DNA of 64,000 nt from Paraburkholderia phenazinium (GTDB lineage Bacteria; Pseudomonadota; Gammaproteobacteria; Burkholderiales; Burkholderiaceae), in the NCBI RefSeq assembly GCF_900141745.1, contig NZ_FSRM01000001.1:3844001-3908000 (forward strand), read 5' to 3'. Under the pieces are notes generated by a model, which worked only from the letters and a program-made list of their open reading frames with translations, searched no databases and was not told the origin of the DNA. Shown piece by piece: positions 1 to 7,556 of this stretch. Position 1 is the first letter of the stretch, and every line of letters begins with the position of its first letter. A program made the translations under genes and the position numbers.

Positions 1-463
1 CGCGCGAGATCGTCAGCGTGAGACCGTTGATGAAGAACAGCGTGCCAAGCGTCGTCACGAACGAGGGAATGCGCAGATAGACCGTGACGGCCCCGTTGAT
101 AAGCCCTACCACCCCAGCGGCGGCCACGCCCACGATCAACGCAATCCAGGTCGGCGCCCCCGCCTCGTGCACAAAGTGCATGATGAACGGTGCAAAGGCG
201 AACACCATGCCGGCAGAGAGATCGATCTCGCCGCCAATCATCAACATGATTTCGCCGCACGCGATAATCGCCACCGGCGCGATGAACTGCGACAGGTTCT
301 CGAGGCTCGCGCTGGTCAGCAGAAAGTCGTGATTCGCGATCTCGAAGTAGGCGGCCAGAATCAGCGCGACCGCCAGAATGCGAATCTCGCTGGAGCGTCC
401 TATCGCGCCAGGCCAGCGCCTGGCGCGACCACTGGATTTCGTCGCGTCTGTCACAGATGACAT
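1..463 (-). CDS. Sugar ABC transporter permease, RbsC type (partial, runs off the left edge)
   Basis: The first 154 codons are visible, starting at ATG 463 on the minus strand; the rest lies beyond position 1. After a basic cytoplasmic tail come hydrophobic helices and the motif GGEIDLSAG, a form of the GG.DLSVG signature of inner-membrane permeases of the ribose/xylose/galactose uptake class (BPD_transp_2). The start codon shares one base with the stop codon of the binding-protein gene upstream (TAATG), so the two are translationally coupled and belong to one operon. An ATPase gene is expected further left. The sugar cannot be read from the sequence, but the divergent dehydratase suggests a pentose or a related sugar or sugar acid. 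Confidence 0.88.
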   Translation of the reverse strand, partial: MSSVTDATKSSGRARRWPGAIGRSSEIRILAVALILAAYFEIANHDFLLTSASLENLSQFIAPVAIIACGEIMLMIGGEIDLSAGMVFAFAPFIMHFVHEAGAPTWIALIVGVAAAGVVGLINGAVTVYLRIPSFVTTLGTLFFINGLTLTISR

Positions 464-1560
464 TACGACTTGATCCCGCCGCTATGCGGCACGATTTGCG
501 GCTTGGTGCTCTTGCCTTCGTAACGCGTTTCGGTGTTCAGATACGGATCGACCGTGCCCTTGGTGACGAACTTCAGGCCGGAGTTGACGTTGGCCGGTCC
601 GACGAGGCCACCCGAGGCGAGGAACGTAAACGCTTCCACCACGGTATAAAAGCCTTGCACGTAGGGCTGCTGATCAATCGTGAAGTCGAGGAAGCCGTCG
701 TGAATCAGCTGCACCGTGCGCGGCAAAAGGTCGAAGCCACCGCCATGCACACCCTTGGCCGGCAGGTTCGATTCCTTCATCACCTCGGCCACACCTTGCG
801 TGCTGCCCGCATCGACCGCGAACATGCCCTTCACATCCTGGTGTCCAAGATAGAACGACTTGATCTTCGAGAGTTCTTCGTTGACCGTAGCGCCCGTTGC
901 AATCGTCTGCACGTCGATCTTCTTGCCGGACTTCTTGATCGCGTCCGATGCACCGTCCAGCCGGGGCTGGATGTTCAGCTGCCCTGGCGTGGCGATAAAG
1001 AGTGCGACAGTGCCGCTGTCGACCAGGCTGGCGATGCGCTCGCCCATCTGATAACCCGACAGGTACAGGTCCTGACCAATGTACGCGAGGCGCGGATTGG
1101 TGCTGCCGCGTGGCGCATCCGCGTTGTAGGCGAACACCGGAATGCCGGCATCCAGCGCTTTCTGGATCGGACCATCGAACGCCTTCGGATCGACGATCGG
1201 CACCGCGATAGCATCGGCCTTGGCGGCAATCGCTGCGTTCATCGCATTGACCATCTCGCCGACGTCGGCGTTCGCGGAACCCGTCCACTGATAATCCATT
1301 CCCAACAATCCACAGGCGTCCTCAATACCGTACTGGGTCGGTACGAAGAACGGATTGGTTGTAACGTGATTAACGAAGACAATCTTCCACTTCTTGTGCG
1401 AAGGGAACGGCGACCCTTCAGCTGCGAATGCCGGCGTCGATACACCGCCAAGCATTGCCATCGCTGCTGCCAGCCCCGCGCCTTGCAGCAAACCACGTCG
1501 CGTGGTCTGTATTACTTCGTCCCGTGCTTCACCCTTCTGGTCTTCCCGCTCCTCGGCCAT
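463..1560 (-). CDS. Sugar ABC transporter substrate-binding protein (Tat-exported)
   Basis: This 365-residue protein is a periplasmic binding protein of the ribose/xylose-binding class (Peripla_BP_4). It captures a sugar and delivers it to the RbsC-type permease encoded just downstream. Residues 20-28 carry a twin-arginine motif (TRRGLLQG), followed by a hydrophobic stretch and an AFA/AEG cleavage site near residue 46, so export is probably by Tat. The body shows the alternating fold of the class, with VFVNHVTTNPFF at the first strand and motifs such as AIAVPIVDP and GMFAVDAGS. ATG 1560 is preceded by GGGAG at good spacing. It is divergent from the dehydratase at 1907, with a likely operator between them. 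Confidence 0.9.
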   Translation of the reverse strand: MAEEREDQKGEARDEVIQTTRRGLLQGAGLAAAMAMLGGVSTPAFAAEGSPFPSHKKWKIVFVNHVTTNPFFVPTQYGIEDACGLLGMDYQWTGSANADVGEMVNAMNAAIAAKADAIAVPIVDPKAFDGPIQKALDAGIPVFAYNADAPRGSTNPRLAYIGQDLYLSGYQMGERIASLVDSGTVALFIATPGQLNIQPRLDGASDAIKKSGKKIDVQTIATGATVNEELSKIKSFYLGHQDVKGMFAVDAGSTQGVAEVMKESNLPAKGVHGGGFDLLPRTVQLIHDGFLDFTIDQQPYVQGFYTVVEAFTFLASGGLVGPANVNSGLKFVTKGTVDPYLNTETRYEGKSTKPQIVPHSGGIKS

Positions 1561-1748
1561 ATCAGTCTCCCGTCTCTCAGTTGTTCAACACGCACTGTTC
1601 ATGACGACGCCGGCCGGGAAAGCGCCTTTGCCGGGCACTACCACGTACAACGAAACCCGCTTGCTCAAGCGCTTAAGGTTCCGCATCAAGGTCCACGGAA
1701 AATGCTATATCACGTGCCTGCACCCCATAATCGATGTATACCCTTAAC

Positions 1749-1759
1749 TAGTCGGACTA
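1749..1759. promoter_or_regulatory. Candidate FadR/GntR-type operator 1
   Basis: The sequence TAGTCGGACTA matches the FadR-family operator consensus TNGTNNNACNA at every defined position and has perfect 4-base half-sites (TAGT/ACTA). It lies 189 bases from the binding-protein start. The FadR-type regulator at 3751-4479 is the obvious candidate ligand-responsive repressor. Confidence 0.6.
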
Positions 1760-1870
1760 TTCCCCGGCATGCGCTGTACTAAACAATGGCCGGCACTACG
1801 TGCTCGCCTTAAACCCAAAGTTTGCGCATCCTGAACGCCAGGTAGACACCGATACTCCATGCGGCGGGAA

Positions 1871-1881
1871 TAGTATTACTA
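1871..1881. promoter_or_regulatory. Candidate FadR/GntR-type operator 2
   Basis: The sequence TAGTATTACTA has the same half-sites as operator 1 and also fits TNGTNNNACNA. It sits 26 bases before the dehydratase ATG, where a bound repressor would block transcription start or early elongation. Confidence 0.6.
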
Positions 1882-1906
1882 TCATTAAAGACTACGGAGA
1901 CGCCCC

Positions 1907-3649
1907 ATGACGGAAGCCAAACGCACGCTACGTTCAGCCCAATGGTTCGGCACAGCCGACAAGAACGGCTTCATGTACCGCAGCTGGATGAAAAACCAGG
2001 GGATTCCCGATCACGAGTTTCAAGGCAAACCGATCATCGGCATTTGCAATACGTGGTCCGAACTGACGCCGTGCAACGCACACTTCCGCAAGCTTGCAGA
2101 ACATGTGAAGCTCGGGGTGTTCGAAGCGGGCGGCTTCCCCGTCGAGTTTCCGGTCTTCTCGAACGGCGAGTCGAACCTGCGGCCCACTGCCATGTTTACG
2201 CGCAACCTCGCGAGCATGGACGTGGAAGAGTCGATCCGCGGCAATCCGATCGATGCGGTGGTTTTGCTGGTCGGCTGCGACAAGACCACCCCCGCGCTTC
2301 TGATGGGCGCCTCGAGTTGCGATGTGCCCGCCATTGCGGTAACCGGTGGGCCGATGCTCAACGGTAAACACCACGGGCGCGATATCGGCTCCGGCACCGT
2401 CGTGTGGCAACTGAGCGAGCAGGTCAAGGCGGGCAAGATCTCGCTGCATGAATTCATGTCTGCGGAAGCCGGCATGTCACGCTCGGCGGGCACCTGCAAT
2501 ACGATGGGCACGGCATCGACGATGGCGTGCATGGCCGAAGCGCTTGGTGTAACGTTGCCGCACAACGCTGCGATTCCTGCCGTGGATGCGCGCCGCTACG
2601 TGCTCGCCCATATGTCGGGCATGCGTATCGTGGAGATGGCGCTTGAAGACCTGCGTCTGTCGAAACTGCTAACGCGCGAAGCGTTTGAGAACGCGATTCG
2701 AGTGAACGCGGCGATCGGCGGCTCGACCAATGCGGCGATCCATCTGAAGGCGATTGCCGGGCGTATCGGTGTGAACCTCGAACTCGACGACTGGACCCGC
2801 ATGGGCCGCGGCACGCCGACGCTCGTCGATCTGCAGCCATCGGGTCGCTTCCTGATGGAGGAGTTCTATTACGCAGGCGGCCTGCCCGCGGTCATACGGC
2901 GCCTCGGCGAGGCGAACCTGCTGCCGCATCCCACCGCGCTAACCGCCAACGGCAAGACCTTGTGGGACAACTGCAAAGACGCGCCGCTCTATAACGACGA
3001 AGTGATCCGTCCGCTGGACAAACCTCTCGTCGCCGACGGCGGACTCTGCGTGCTACGCGGCAATCTCGCGCCGAACGGCGCGGTGCTGAAGCCGTCCGCC
3101 GCTACGCCGGCCCTGCTCAAGCATCGCGGCCGCGCCGTTGTGTTCGAAAATTTCGAAGACTACAAGGCACGCATCGGCGATCCCGATCTCGATGTGACCG
3201 CAGACTCCGTGCTCGTGATGAAGAATTGCGGGCCGAAGGGTTATCCGGGCATGGCCGAAGTGGGCAACATGGGCTTGCCGCCAAAGCTGCTCGCGCAAGG
3301 CGTCACGGACATGGTACGTCTGTCCGATGCCCGCATGAGCGGGACGGCCTACGGCACGGTGGTGTTGCACGTGGCGCCCGAGGCGCGCGCTGGCGGTCCA
3401 CTCGCCGTGGTGCGAGACGGCGACTGGATCGAAATGGACTGTCACGGCGGCCTTCTACACCTGGATGTGAGCGACGCAGAACTGGCGGCGCGCCTCGACG
3501 AATGGAAGCAGGCCAAACAACCGGTCTCCGCCGATGCAAGTGGCTACCGGAACCTGTACGTCGAACACGTATTGCAGGCGGACCAGGGATGCGACTTCGA
3601 CTTCCTGGTGGGATGCCGGGGTGCGGAAGTGCCGCGGCATTCGCATTGA
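1907..3649 (+). CDS. IlvD/Edd-family sugar-acid dehydratase, probably L-arabinonate dehydratase
   Basis: This 580-residue iron-sulfur dehydratase probably removes water from an aldonic acid such as L-arabinonate to give the 2-keto-3-deoxy acid, in an oxidative non-phosphorylating sugar pathway. It aligns by eye along its whole length with rhizobial L-arabinonate dehydratase. The three [2Fe-2S] cysteines correspond to C56 (LTPC), C124 (GCDKTTP) and C197 (GTCNTMG). The catalytic serine lies in DARMSGTAYG near residue 477. Edd and the biosynthetic IlvD are less likely, because the IRVNAAIGGSTNA and FLVGCRG motifs are of the sugar-acid subgroup. The exact substrate (arabinonate, xylonate, fuconate or galactonate) is inferred. 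It is divergent from the sugar transporter and followed by a convergent FadR-type regulator. Confidence 0.85.
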   Translation: MTEAKRTLRSAQWFGTADKNGFMYRSWMKNQGIPDHEFQGKPIIGICNTWSELTPCNAHFRKLAEHVKLGVFEAGGFPVEFPVFSNGESNLRPTAMFTRNLASMDVEESIRGNPIDAVVLLVGCDKTTPALLMGASSCDVPAIAVTGGPMLNGKHHGRDIGSGTVVWQLSEQVKAGKISLHEFMSAEAGMSRSAGTCNTMGTASTMACMAEALGVTLPHNAAIPAVDARRYVLAHMSGMRIVEMALEDLRLSKLLTREAFENAIRVNAAIGGSTNAAIHLKAIAGRIGVNLELDDWTRMGRGTPTLVDLQPSGRFLMEEFYYAGGLPAVIRRLGEANLLPHPTALTANGKTLWDNCKDAPLYNDEVIRPLDKPLVADGGLCVLRGNLAPNGAVLKPSAATPALLKHRGRAVVFENFEDYKARIGDPDLDVTADSVLVMKNCGPKGYPGMAEVGNMGLPPKLLAQGVTDMVRLSDARMSGTAYGTVVLHVAPEARAGGPLAVVRDGDWIEMDCHGGLLHLDVSDAELAARLDEWKQAKQPVSADASGYRNLYVEHVLQADQGCDFDFLVGCRGAEVPRHSH

Positions 3650-3750
3650 GCATGCACGCGGGTGGGCACGAAGGTGCGCTGATGCGCGCGGCGCCAGGAG
3701 CGGCCGCGTCGCAAGCCTAAAGTGTGTTAGCGGGAAAGCCGTCTGCAGAT

Positions 3751-4479
3751 TCAGGCTGCGTGCCCACGTCCCACTTCGAGGATGCTCTCGGCATCTGCAC
3801 TCGCATTCTCGAGCTGAACGAGGCTCGCCTGCCGCGCGCCGAGCGGATCACGGCTCTGGATCGCCGTGAGAATCGCCTTATGCCGCGGCAATGACAGCGC
3901 ATGCGTGTCCGGATGACGGCTTGTCAGCTTGATCGACTCCGAGAGCGCGAGCGACAGCATATTGCCGATATGCGCAAGCAGGTCGTTGTGCGTGGCCGCC
4001 ATGATGGCGCGATGAAACTCGAGGTCCGGTTCGAGCAACGCGTTGGCGGTTGGCGCGTGCTCCATGCTGTCGTAAGCGGAAGCGATACGGGCCAGATCTT
4101 CGCTGGTTGCTGCAGTCGCAGCGAGTGCGGCCGCGGCCGGCTCGATGACGCGGCGCACGGTCAGCAGTGAGCGGAAGAACTCGCCTTCGGGCACGCTGCT
4201 CAGTGTCCAGTACAGCACGTCGGGGTCGAGCATGTGCCATTCTTCACGCGGCCTCACGACGCTGCCCACGCGCGGCTTCGACACCACCAGTCCCTTGGCC
4301 ACCAGTACGCGCGTTGCCTCGCGCAGCACCGGGCGGCTCACGCCATAGCGTTCGCACAACTCGGCTTCGGCAGGCAGGCGCTGTCCCGGCTGAACCTTGC
4401 CGCTGACGATAAAGATGCCGAGTTCCTGCACGATGCGGCCATGCAGGCTCTTGCGTTGTTGCAGATGACGATAATCCAT
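3751..4479 (-). CDS. FadR-subfamily GntR transcriptional regulator
   Basis: This 242-residue regulator has an N-terminal winged helix (about residues 12-76, including RLPAEAELCERYGVSRPVLR) and a C-terminal FCD ligand-binding domain with D152-x3-H156 and H200 as probable metal ligands. FCD proteins usually sense a carboxylate or sugar acid. Its gene converges on the dehydratase gene, and two TAGTNNNACTA sites in the divergent promoter match the FadR-family consensus, so local control of the sugar-acid locus is likely. ATG 4479 was chosen because the winged helix then starts at the usual distance. An in-frame ATG at 4602 would add 41 residues with no family resemblance. No strong ribosome site is visible. 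Confidence 0.85.
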   Translation of the reverse strand: MDYRHLQQRKSLHGRIVQELGIFIVSGKVQPGQRLPAEAELCERYGVSRPVLREATRVLVAKGLVVSKPRVGSVVRPREEWHMLDPDVLYWTLSSVPEGEFFRSLLTVRRVIEPAAAALAATAATSEDLARIASAYDSMEHAPTANALLEPDLEFHRAIMAATHNDLLAHIGNMLSLALSESIKLTSRHPDTHALSLPRHKAILTAIQSRDPLGARQASLVQLENASADAESILEVGRGHAA

Positions 4480-4686
4480 ATGAAGAGAAAGTGGGCCGTG
4501 CTTGTTTTGATCGTGGCGCGGCCGATGCAGCGCGTGAGACGACTCCTGCCCCGTAGCCATGGCGCATCGCGCGGGATTGCCGGTAGCATGTGCGGGACGC
4601 ATCCAAGCATAACACGCAGGCAGACCGCATTTACGCCGCAGATCAGGCTTCAGACGACTTCCGGCTGCCGGCCCGGATGCGTGGTC

Positions 4687-5250
4687 TTACGCCGGCGCGC
4701 CCGCGGGGCGCGAAGTCGTGGAGAAGACAAGGCAATCCCTCGCTTCTTCGCCGAACGCGGGGAGCAGCAGCCATTTCTTCAAAGTGCCTTCGCACTGCAA
4801 ACCAAGTTTTTCGAGCACGCGCCTCGACCCCGTGTTCTCAGGATCGCAAACCGTCCAGATGCGCTGGGTGGCCGGGTTCCGCCAGAGCGCGGACAACGCA
4901 GCACGCCCCGCCTCGGCCACCAGTCCCTGCCCCCAGAAACGCTCGCCGATTCCGTAATGGATCTCGGTCTTGTGTCCATGCGGAATGACGACAAAGAGGC
5001 CAACCGCCTCTTCCTCTGCGCGTGTGCTGATGACCCATGCGAACGACGCCTCATCGCCCCGCTTCCAGGCCGCATCGCACCAGTTACTCAGCATGGACTG
5101 GGTGCGAGCAGCATCGGGGTCGGCGCGGCGTTGCAGGAAGCGCGAACAAGCCTGACTGCCGGTGTAGTTGCGAAACAGCACGGCCGCATCGCCTTTTCTG
5201 GCGCGGCGCAGATGCAGACGCTCGGTCAATAGCTCAACGCGGTATTCCAT
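4687..5250 (-). CDS. GNAT N-acetyltransferase, RimJ/RimL type
   Basis: This 187-residue protein belongs to the RimJ/RimL branch of GNAT acetyltransferases, which move an acetyl group from acetyl-CoA to protein N-termini or small amines. It opens with the typical ERLHLRRARKGDAAVLF, has the acetyl-CoA-binding region around GIGERFWGQGLVAEAGRAAL, and ends with the ENTGSRRVLEKLGLQ motif. ATG 5250 is preceded by GGGAG seven bases upstream, better than the in-frame ATG at 5277. The substrate is unknown. It is divergent from the DHFR gene at 5335, with 84 bases between. Confidence 0.85.
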   Translation of the reverse strand: MEYRVELLTERLHLRRARKGDAAVLFRNYTGSQACSRFLQRRADPDAARTQSMLSNWCDAAWKRGDEASFAWVISTRAEEEAVGLFVVIPHGHKTEIHYGIGERFWGQGLVAEAGRAALSALWRNPATQRIWTVCDPENTGSRRVLEKLGLQCEGTLKKWLLLPAFGEEARDCLVFSTTSRPAGAPA

Positions 5251-5334
5251 CGGCACTCCCGTATGAATAGTGCTCACAACTTAGCACGACGCGGCCGCTA
5301 GAATGAAGCCCTGTCCAGATGACGGAAAATAACC

Positions 5335-5844
5335 ATGCTCAACGGAAAGCGAATTTCGATGGTGGCGGCAATGGCAATGAATCGGGTAATCGGCGCGGCC
5401 AACGATATTCCATGGAAGGCGCCCGGAGAACAGCGGCGCTTTCGCGAACTGACCGAAGGACATCTGGTGGTGATGGGCCGGCGCACCTATGAGTCGATCG
5501 GCCGGCCGCTTCCGAAGCGCGATGTGCTTGTGATCGGCTCGCAGGTGATCGAGGCAGAGCGCGTGTCGACGTGCCACTCGCTCGATGAAGCAGCCAGGAT
5601 CATCGCGGACGATGCACGCACGGAAATTTTCATCGCGGGTGGCGAACAGATCTACAAGCTGTTCTTGCCCTATGCGGACACGCTCTACCTGACGGAAGTT
5701 GCAGTGGAGCCGGGCGGCGACGCGGTGTTTCCAGAGTTGCCGGCCGACTTCGAATGCATCGAGCGGGTGGAAGTCAGCGCCGAACCGGCGTATACGTTCC
5801 TGACCTATCAGCGCACGCGCCGTAACGCGGACCAAAGCACCTGA
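5335..5844 (+). CDS. folA: Dihydrofolate reductase with DfrA-like active site
   Basis: This 169-residue enzyme would reduce dihydrofolate to tetrahydrofolate with NADPH. All family landmarks are present: NRVIG near the start, DIPW, VVMGRRTYESIG with the NADPH-binding arginines, and AGGEQIYKLFLPYADTLYLTEV. At the position of E. coli Asp27-Leu28 it has Glu32-Gln33 (KAPGEQRRF). The combination DIPW..xGEQ..F is characteristic of transferable trimethoprim-resistant DfrA enzymes rather than of the usual chromosomal FolA. The tail (VEPGGDAVFPELPADF) also resembles DfrA1-type proteins. There is no adjacent thyA, where the main folA of this group is normally found, so this is probably a second DHFR. 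No integron, recombination site or IS flanks it. Confidence 0.88.
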   Translation: MLNGKRISMVAAMAMNRVIGAANDIPWKAPGEQRRFRELTEGHLVVMGRRTYESIGRPLPKRDVLVIGSQVIEAERVSTCHSLDEAARIIADDARTEIFIAGGEQIYKLFLPYADTLYLTEVAVEPGGDAVFPELPADFECIERVEVSAEPAYTFLTYQRTRRNADQST

Positions 5845-5879
5845 TCAAGGCGCCGGATCGAAGCATCGACCTGCCAGTT

Positions 5880-5902
5880 CAGGTGTCTGCGTCAGGCACC
5901 TG
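5880..5902. terminator. Hairpin between convergent DHFR and MFS genes
   Basis: The arms CAGGTGTCTG and CAGGCACCTG form a 10-base-pair stem (one G-U pair) around a CGT loop. It lies between the 3' ends of two convergent genes. There is no U-run, so it may protect 3' ends or act with Rho. Confidence 0.45.
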
Positions 5903-5942
5903 AGCCGAGCGAGGTGCCTGCGCAGCCGCTTGTCAAACCCTG

Positions 5943-7298
5943 CTAGACGTGATGCCCAGCCTCATTCCCGGCAGCCGAAGGTGTTGCTAGCGTTCCCGGC
6001 TCGTGCTCCAGCGCCGTGTCGTGATGCAGCAGCAGCACTGCTGCTACGCCCACCAGCCCGGCACCGGACAGACACAGCAGGCCCGCGCCAAAGCCACCCG
6101 TACTATCCTTGATCCAGCCCATCGCATACGGTCCGAAGAAACCCGCCAGATTGCCCAGCGAGTTCACCGTAGCAATGCCAGCCGCAGCCGCTGCGCCGGA
6201 CAGAAACGCCGCCGGCAGCGTCCAGATGATCGGCAAGCAACCAAAAATGCCGAAGCCAGCAATCGACAGCGCGGCCATCTTCAACACCGGGTTATCCAGC
6301 CCCGCTGCCGCGCCGATCCCGCCCGCGGCCACCAGCAGCGCAATCGCCACATGCCACTTGCGCTCGAGTTTGCGATCCGAACGCCGCCCCCAGAAGATCA
6401 TGCTGATCACGCCGACCACATAGGGCAGCGAGGTCACAAAGCCCGTCTGCAGGTTCGTGAGGCCAAACGCCTTGACGATCTGCGGCAAGAAAAAGCTCAG
6501 ACCGTAATTGGTTGCGTTTGCACCAAAATAGATCAGCGCGATTGCCAGCACGCGCGGGTTGAATAACGCTTCGCGCACGCTGAAACTGCGCACGGCCTCG
6601 CGCTTGGAGCGCTCCTGAGCAAGCCGCGTGACGAGCCAGTCGCGCTCCTCGTCTTTGAGCCAGGTAGCCTTGGCGGGCTGGTCGGTCAGATAGAAGAACA
6701 CCACGATCGACAGCACCAAAGCGGGCGCCGCCTCGAGCAGATACACCCACTGCCACCCTGCCATGCCGCCCATGCCATTGAGACCGAGCAAGGCGCCGGA
6801 AATCGGCGATCCAATCACCGTGGACAGCGGAATTGCCGCCATGAAATAGCCGACCACGCGGGCGCGATACATGGCGGGAAACCACAGCGTCAGCAAAAAG
6901 ATGATGCCTGGGAAAAACCCGGCCTCGGCGATGCCAAGCAGGACGCGCAGCGTGTAGAACACGTGAGCGGGAGACATGCCGGTGTATCTGGAAAGGTCCG
7001 GTATGAACGCCATCGCGCCGGCAAGGATGCCCCACGTGAACATGATCCGCGCAATCCAGCGCCGCGCACCGAATTTCTCCAGCAACAGGTTCGACGGCAC
7101 TTCGAAGAAAAAGTAGGCAATGAAAAAGATCCCGGCGCCGAAGCCAAATGCGCTTGAGGACAGGCCCAGATCCTTGTTCATTTGAAGCGCGGCAAAACCG
7201 ACGTTGACGCGATCCAGATAAGCGACGAAATAACAGACGACCAGAAACGGTACTAGCCGCGCCGTCACGCGCGCCAGAGTACGGGTCTCAATCTCCAT
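5943..7298 (-). CDS. MFS transporter, anion:cation symporter family
   Basis: This 451-residue inner-membrane protein has about 12 hydrophobic helices and the ACS-family N-terminus (VAYLDRVNVGFAALQMNKDLGLSS), followed by the loop FEVPSNLLLEKFGARRW. Members of this branch import organic anions such as tartrate, glucarate, galactonate or phthalate derivatives with protons. The second-half loop WGRRSDRKLERKWH is the expected cytoplasmic signature. ATG 7298 has a strong GGGGAG site. No catabolic gene sits beside it in an operon, so the substrate cannot be assigned. The sugar-acid locus nearby makes a sugar acid plausible. Confidence 0.85.
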   Translation of the reverse strand: MEIETRTLARVTARLVPFLVVCYFVAYLDRVNVGFAALQMNKDLGLSSSAFGFGAGIFFIAYFFFEVPSNLLLEKFGARRWIARIMFTWGILAGAMAFIPDLSRYTGMSPAHVFYTLRVLLGIAEAGFFPGIIFLLTLWFPAMYRARVVGYFMAAIPLSTVIGSPISGALLGLNGMGGMAGWQWVYLLEAAPALVLSIVVFFYLTDQPAKATWLKDEERDWLVTRLAQERSKREAVRSFSVREALFNPRVLAIALIYFGANATNYGLSFFLPQIVKAFGLTNLQTGFVTSLPYVVGVISMIFWGRRSDRKLERKWHVAIALLVAAGGIGAAAGLDNPVLKMAALSIAGFGIFGCLPIIWTLPAAFLSGAAAAAGIATVNSLGNLAGFFGPYAMGWIKDSTGGFGAGLLCLSGAGLVGVAAVLLLHHDTALEHEPGTLATPSAAGNEAGHHV

Positions 7299-7556
7299 GA
7301 ATGCTCCCCTTCACGAAACTCGATGCGGATCACCGACGCTTGAGCGGCAATCCGCCCAGGTAGCCAAAGGGTAGTCGCCCGATCGGCACCGGCAAAGGGA
7401 ATTCTGTTTTGCCGAACGCGCGCCCCGATGCAACCGGCGTCGACCGCATCGATCGGCGCCACCCAGCACAATCGCACACCGGCACACAATTAAGCAGGCA
7501 GAGGAAACCCTAATGCGCTGACCACAAAGGCCGCAACGGTTGCCGCCGGCGCCGCG

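Larger units (their letters stand above)
1561..1906. promoter_or_regulatory. Divergent promoter region between binding-protein and dehydratase genes
   Basis: This 346-base gap holds the outward promoters of the transporter operon (minus) and the dehydratase (plus). It is more AT-rich than its surroundings from about 1735 to 1900. It contains two 11-base sites of the form TAGTNNNACTA, listed separately. No convincing small ORF was seen. Confidence 0.6.

Noticed and set aside
5251..5934. Integron or gene-cassette context for the DfrA-like gene
   Set aside because: No integrase, recombination site or IS end was seen. The 10-base-pair hairpin downstream lacks attC-type core sites.
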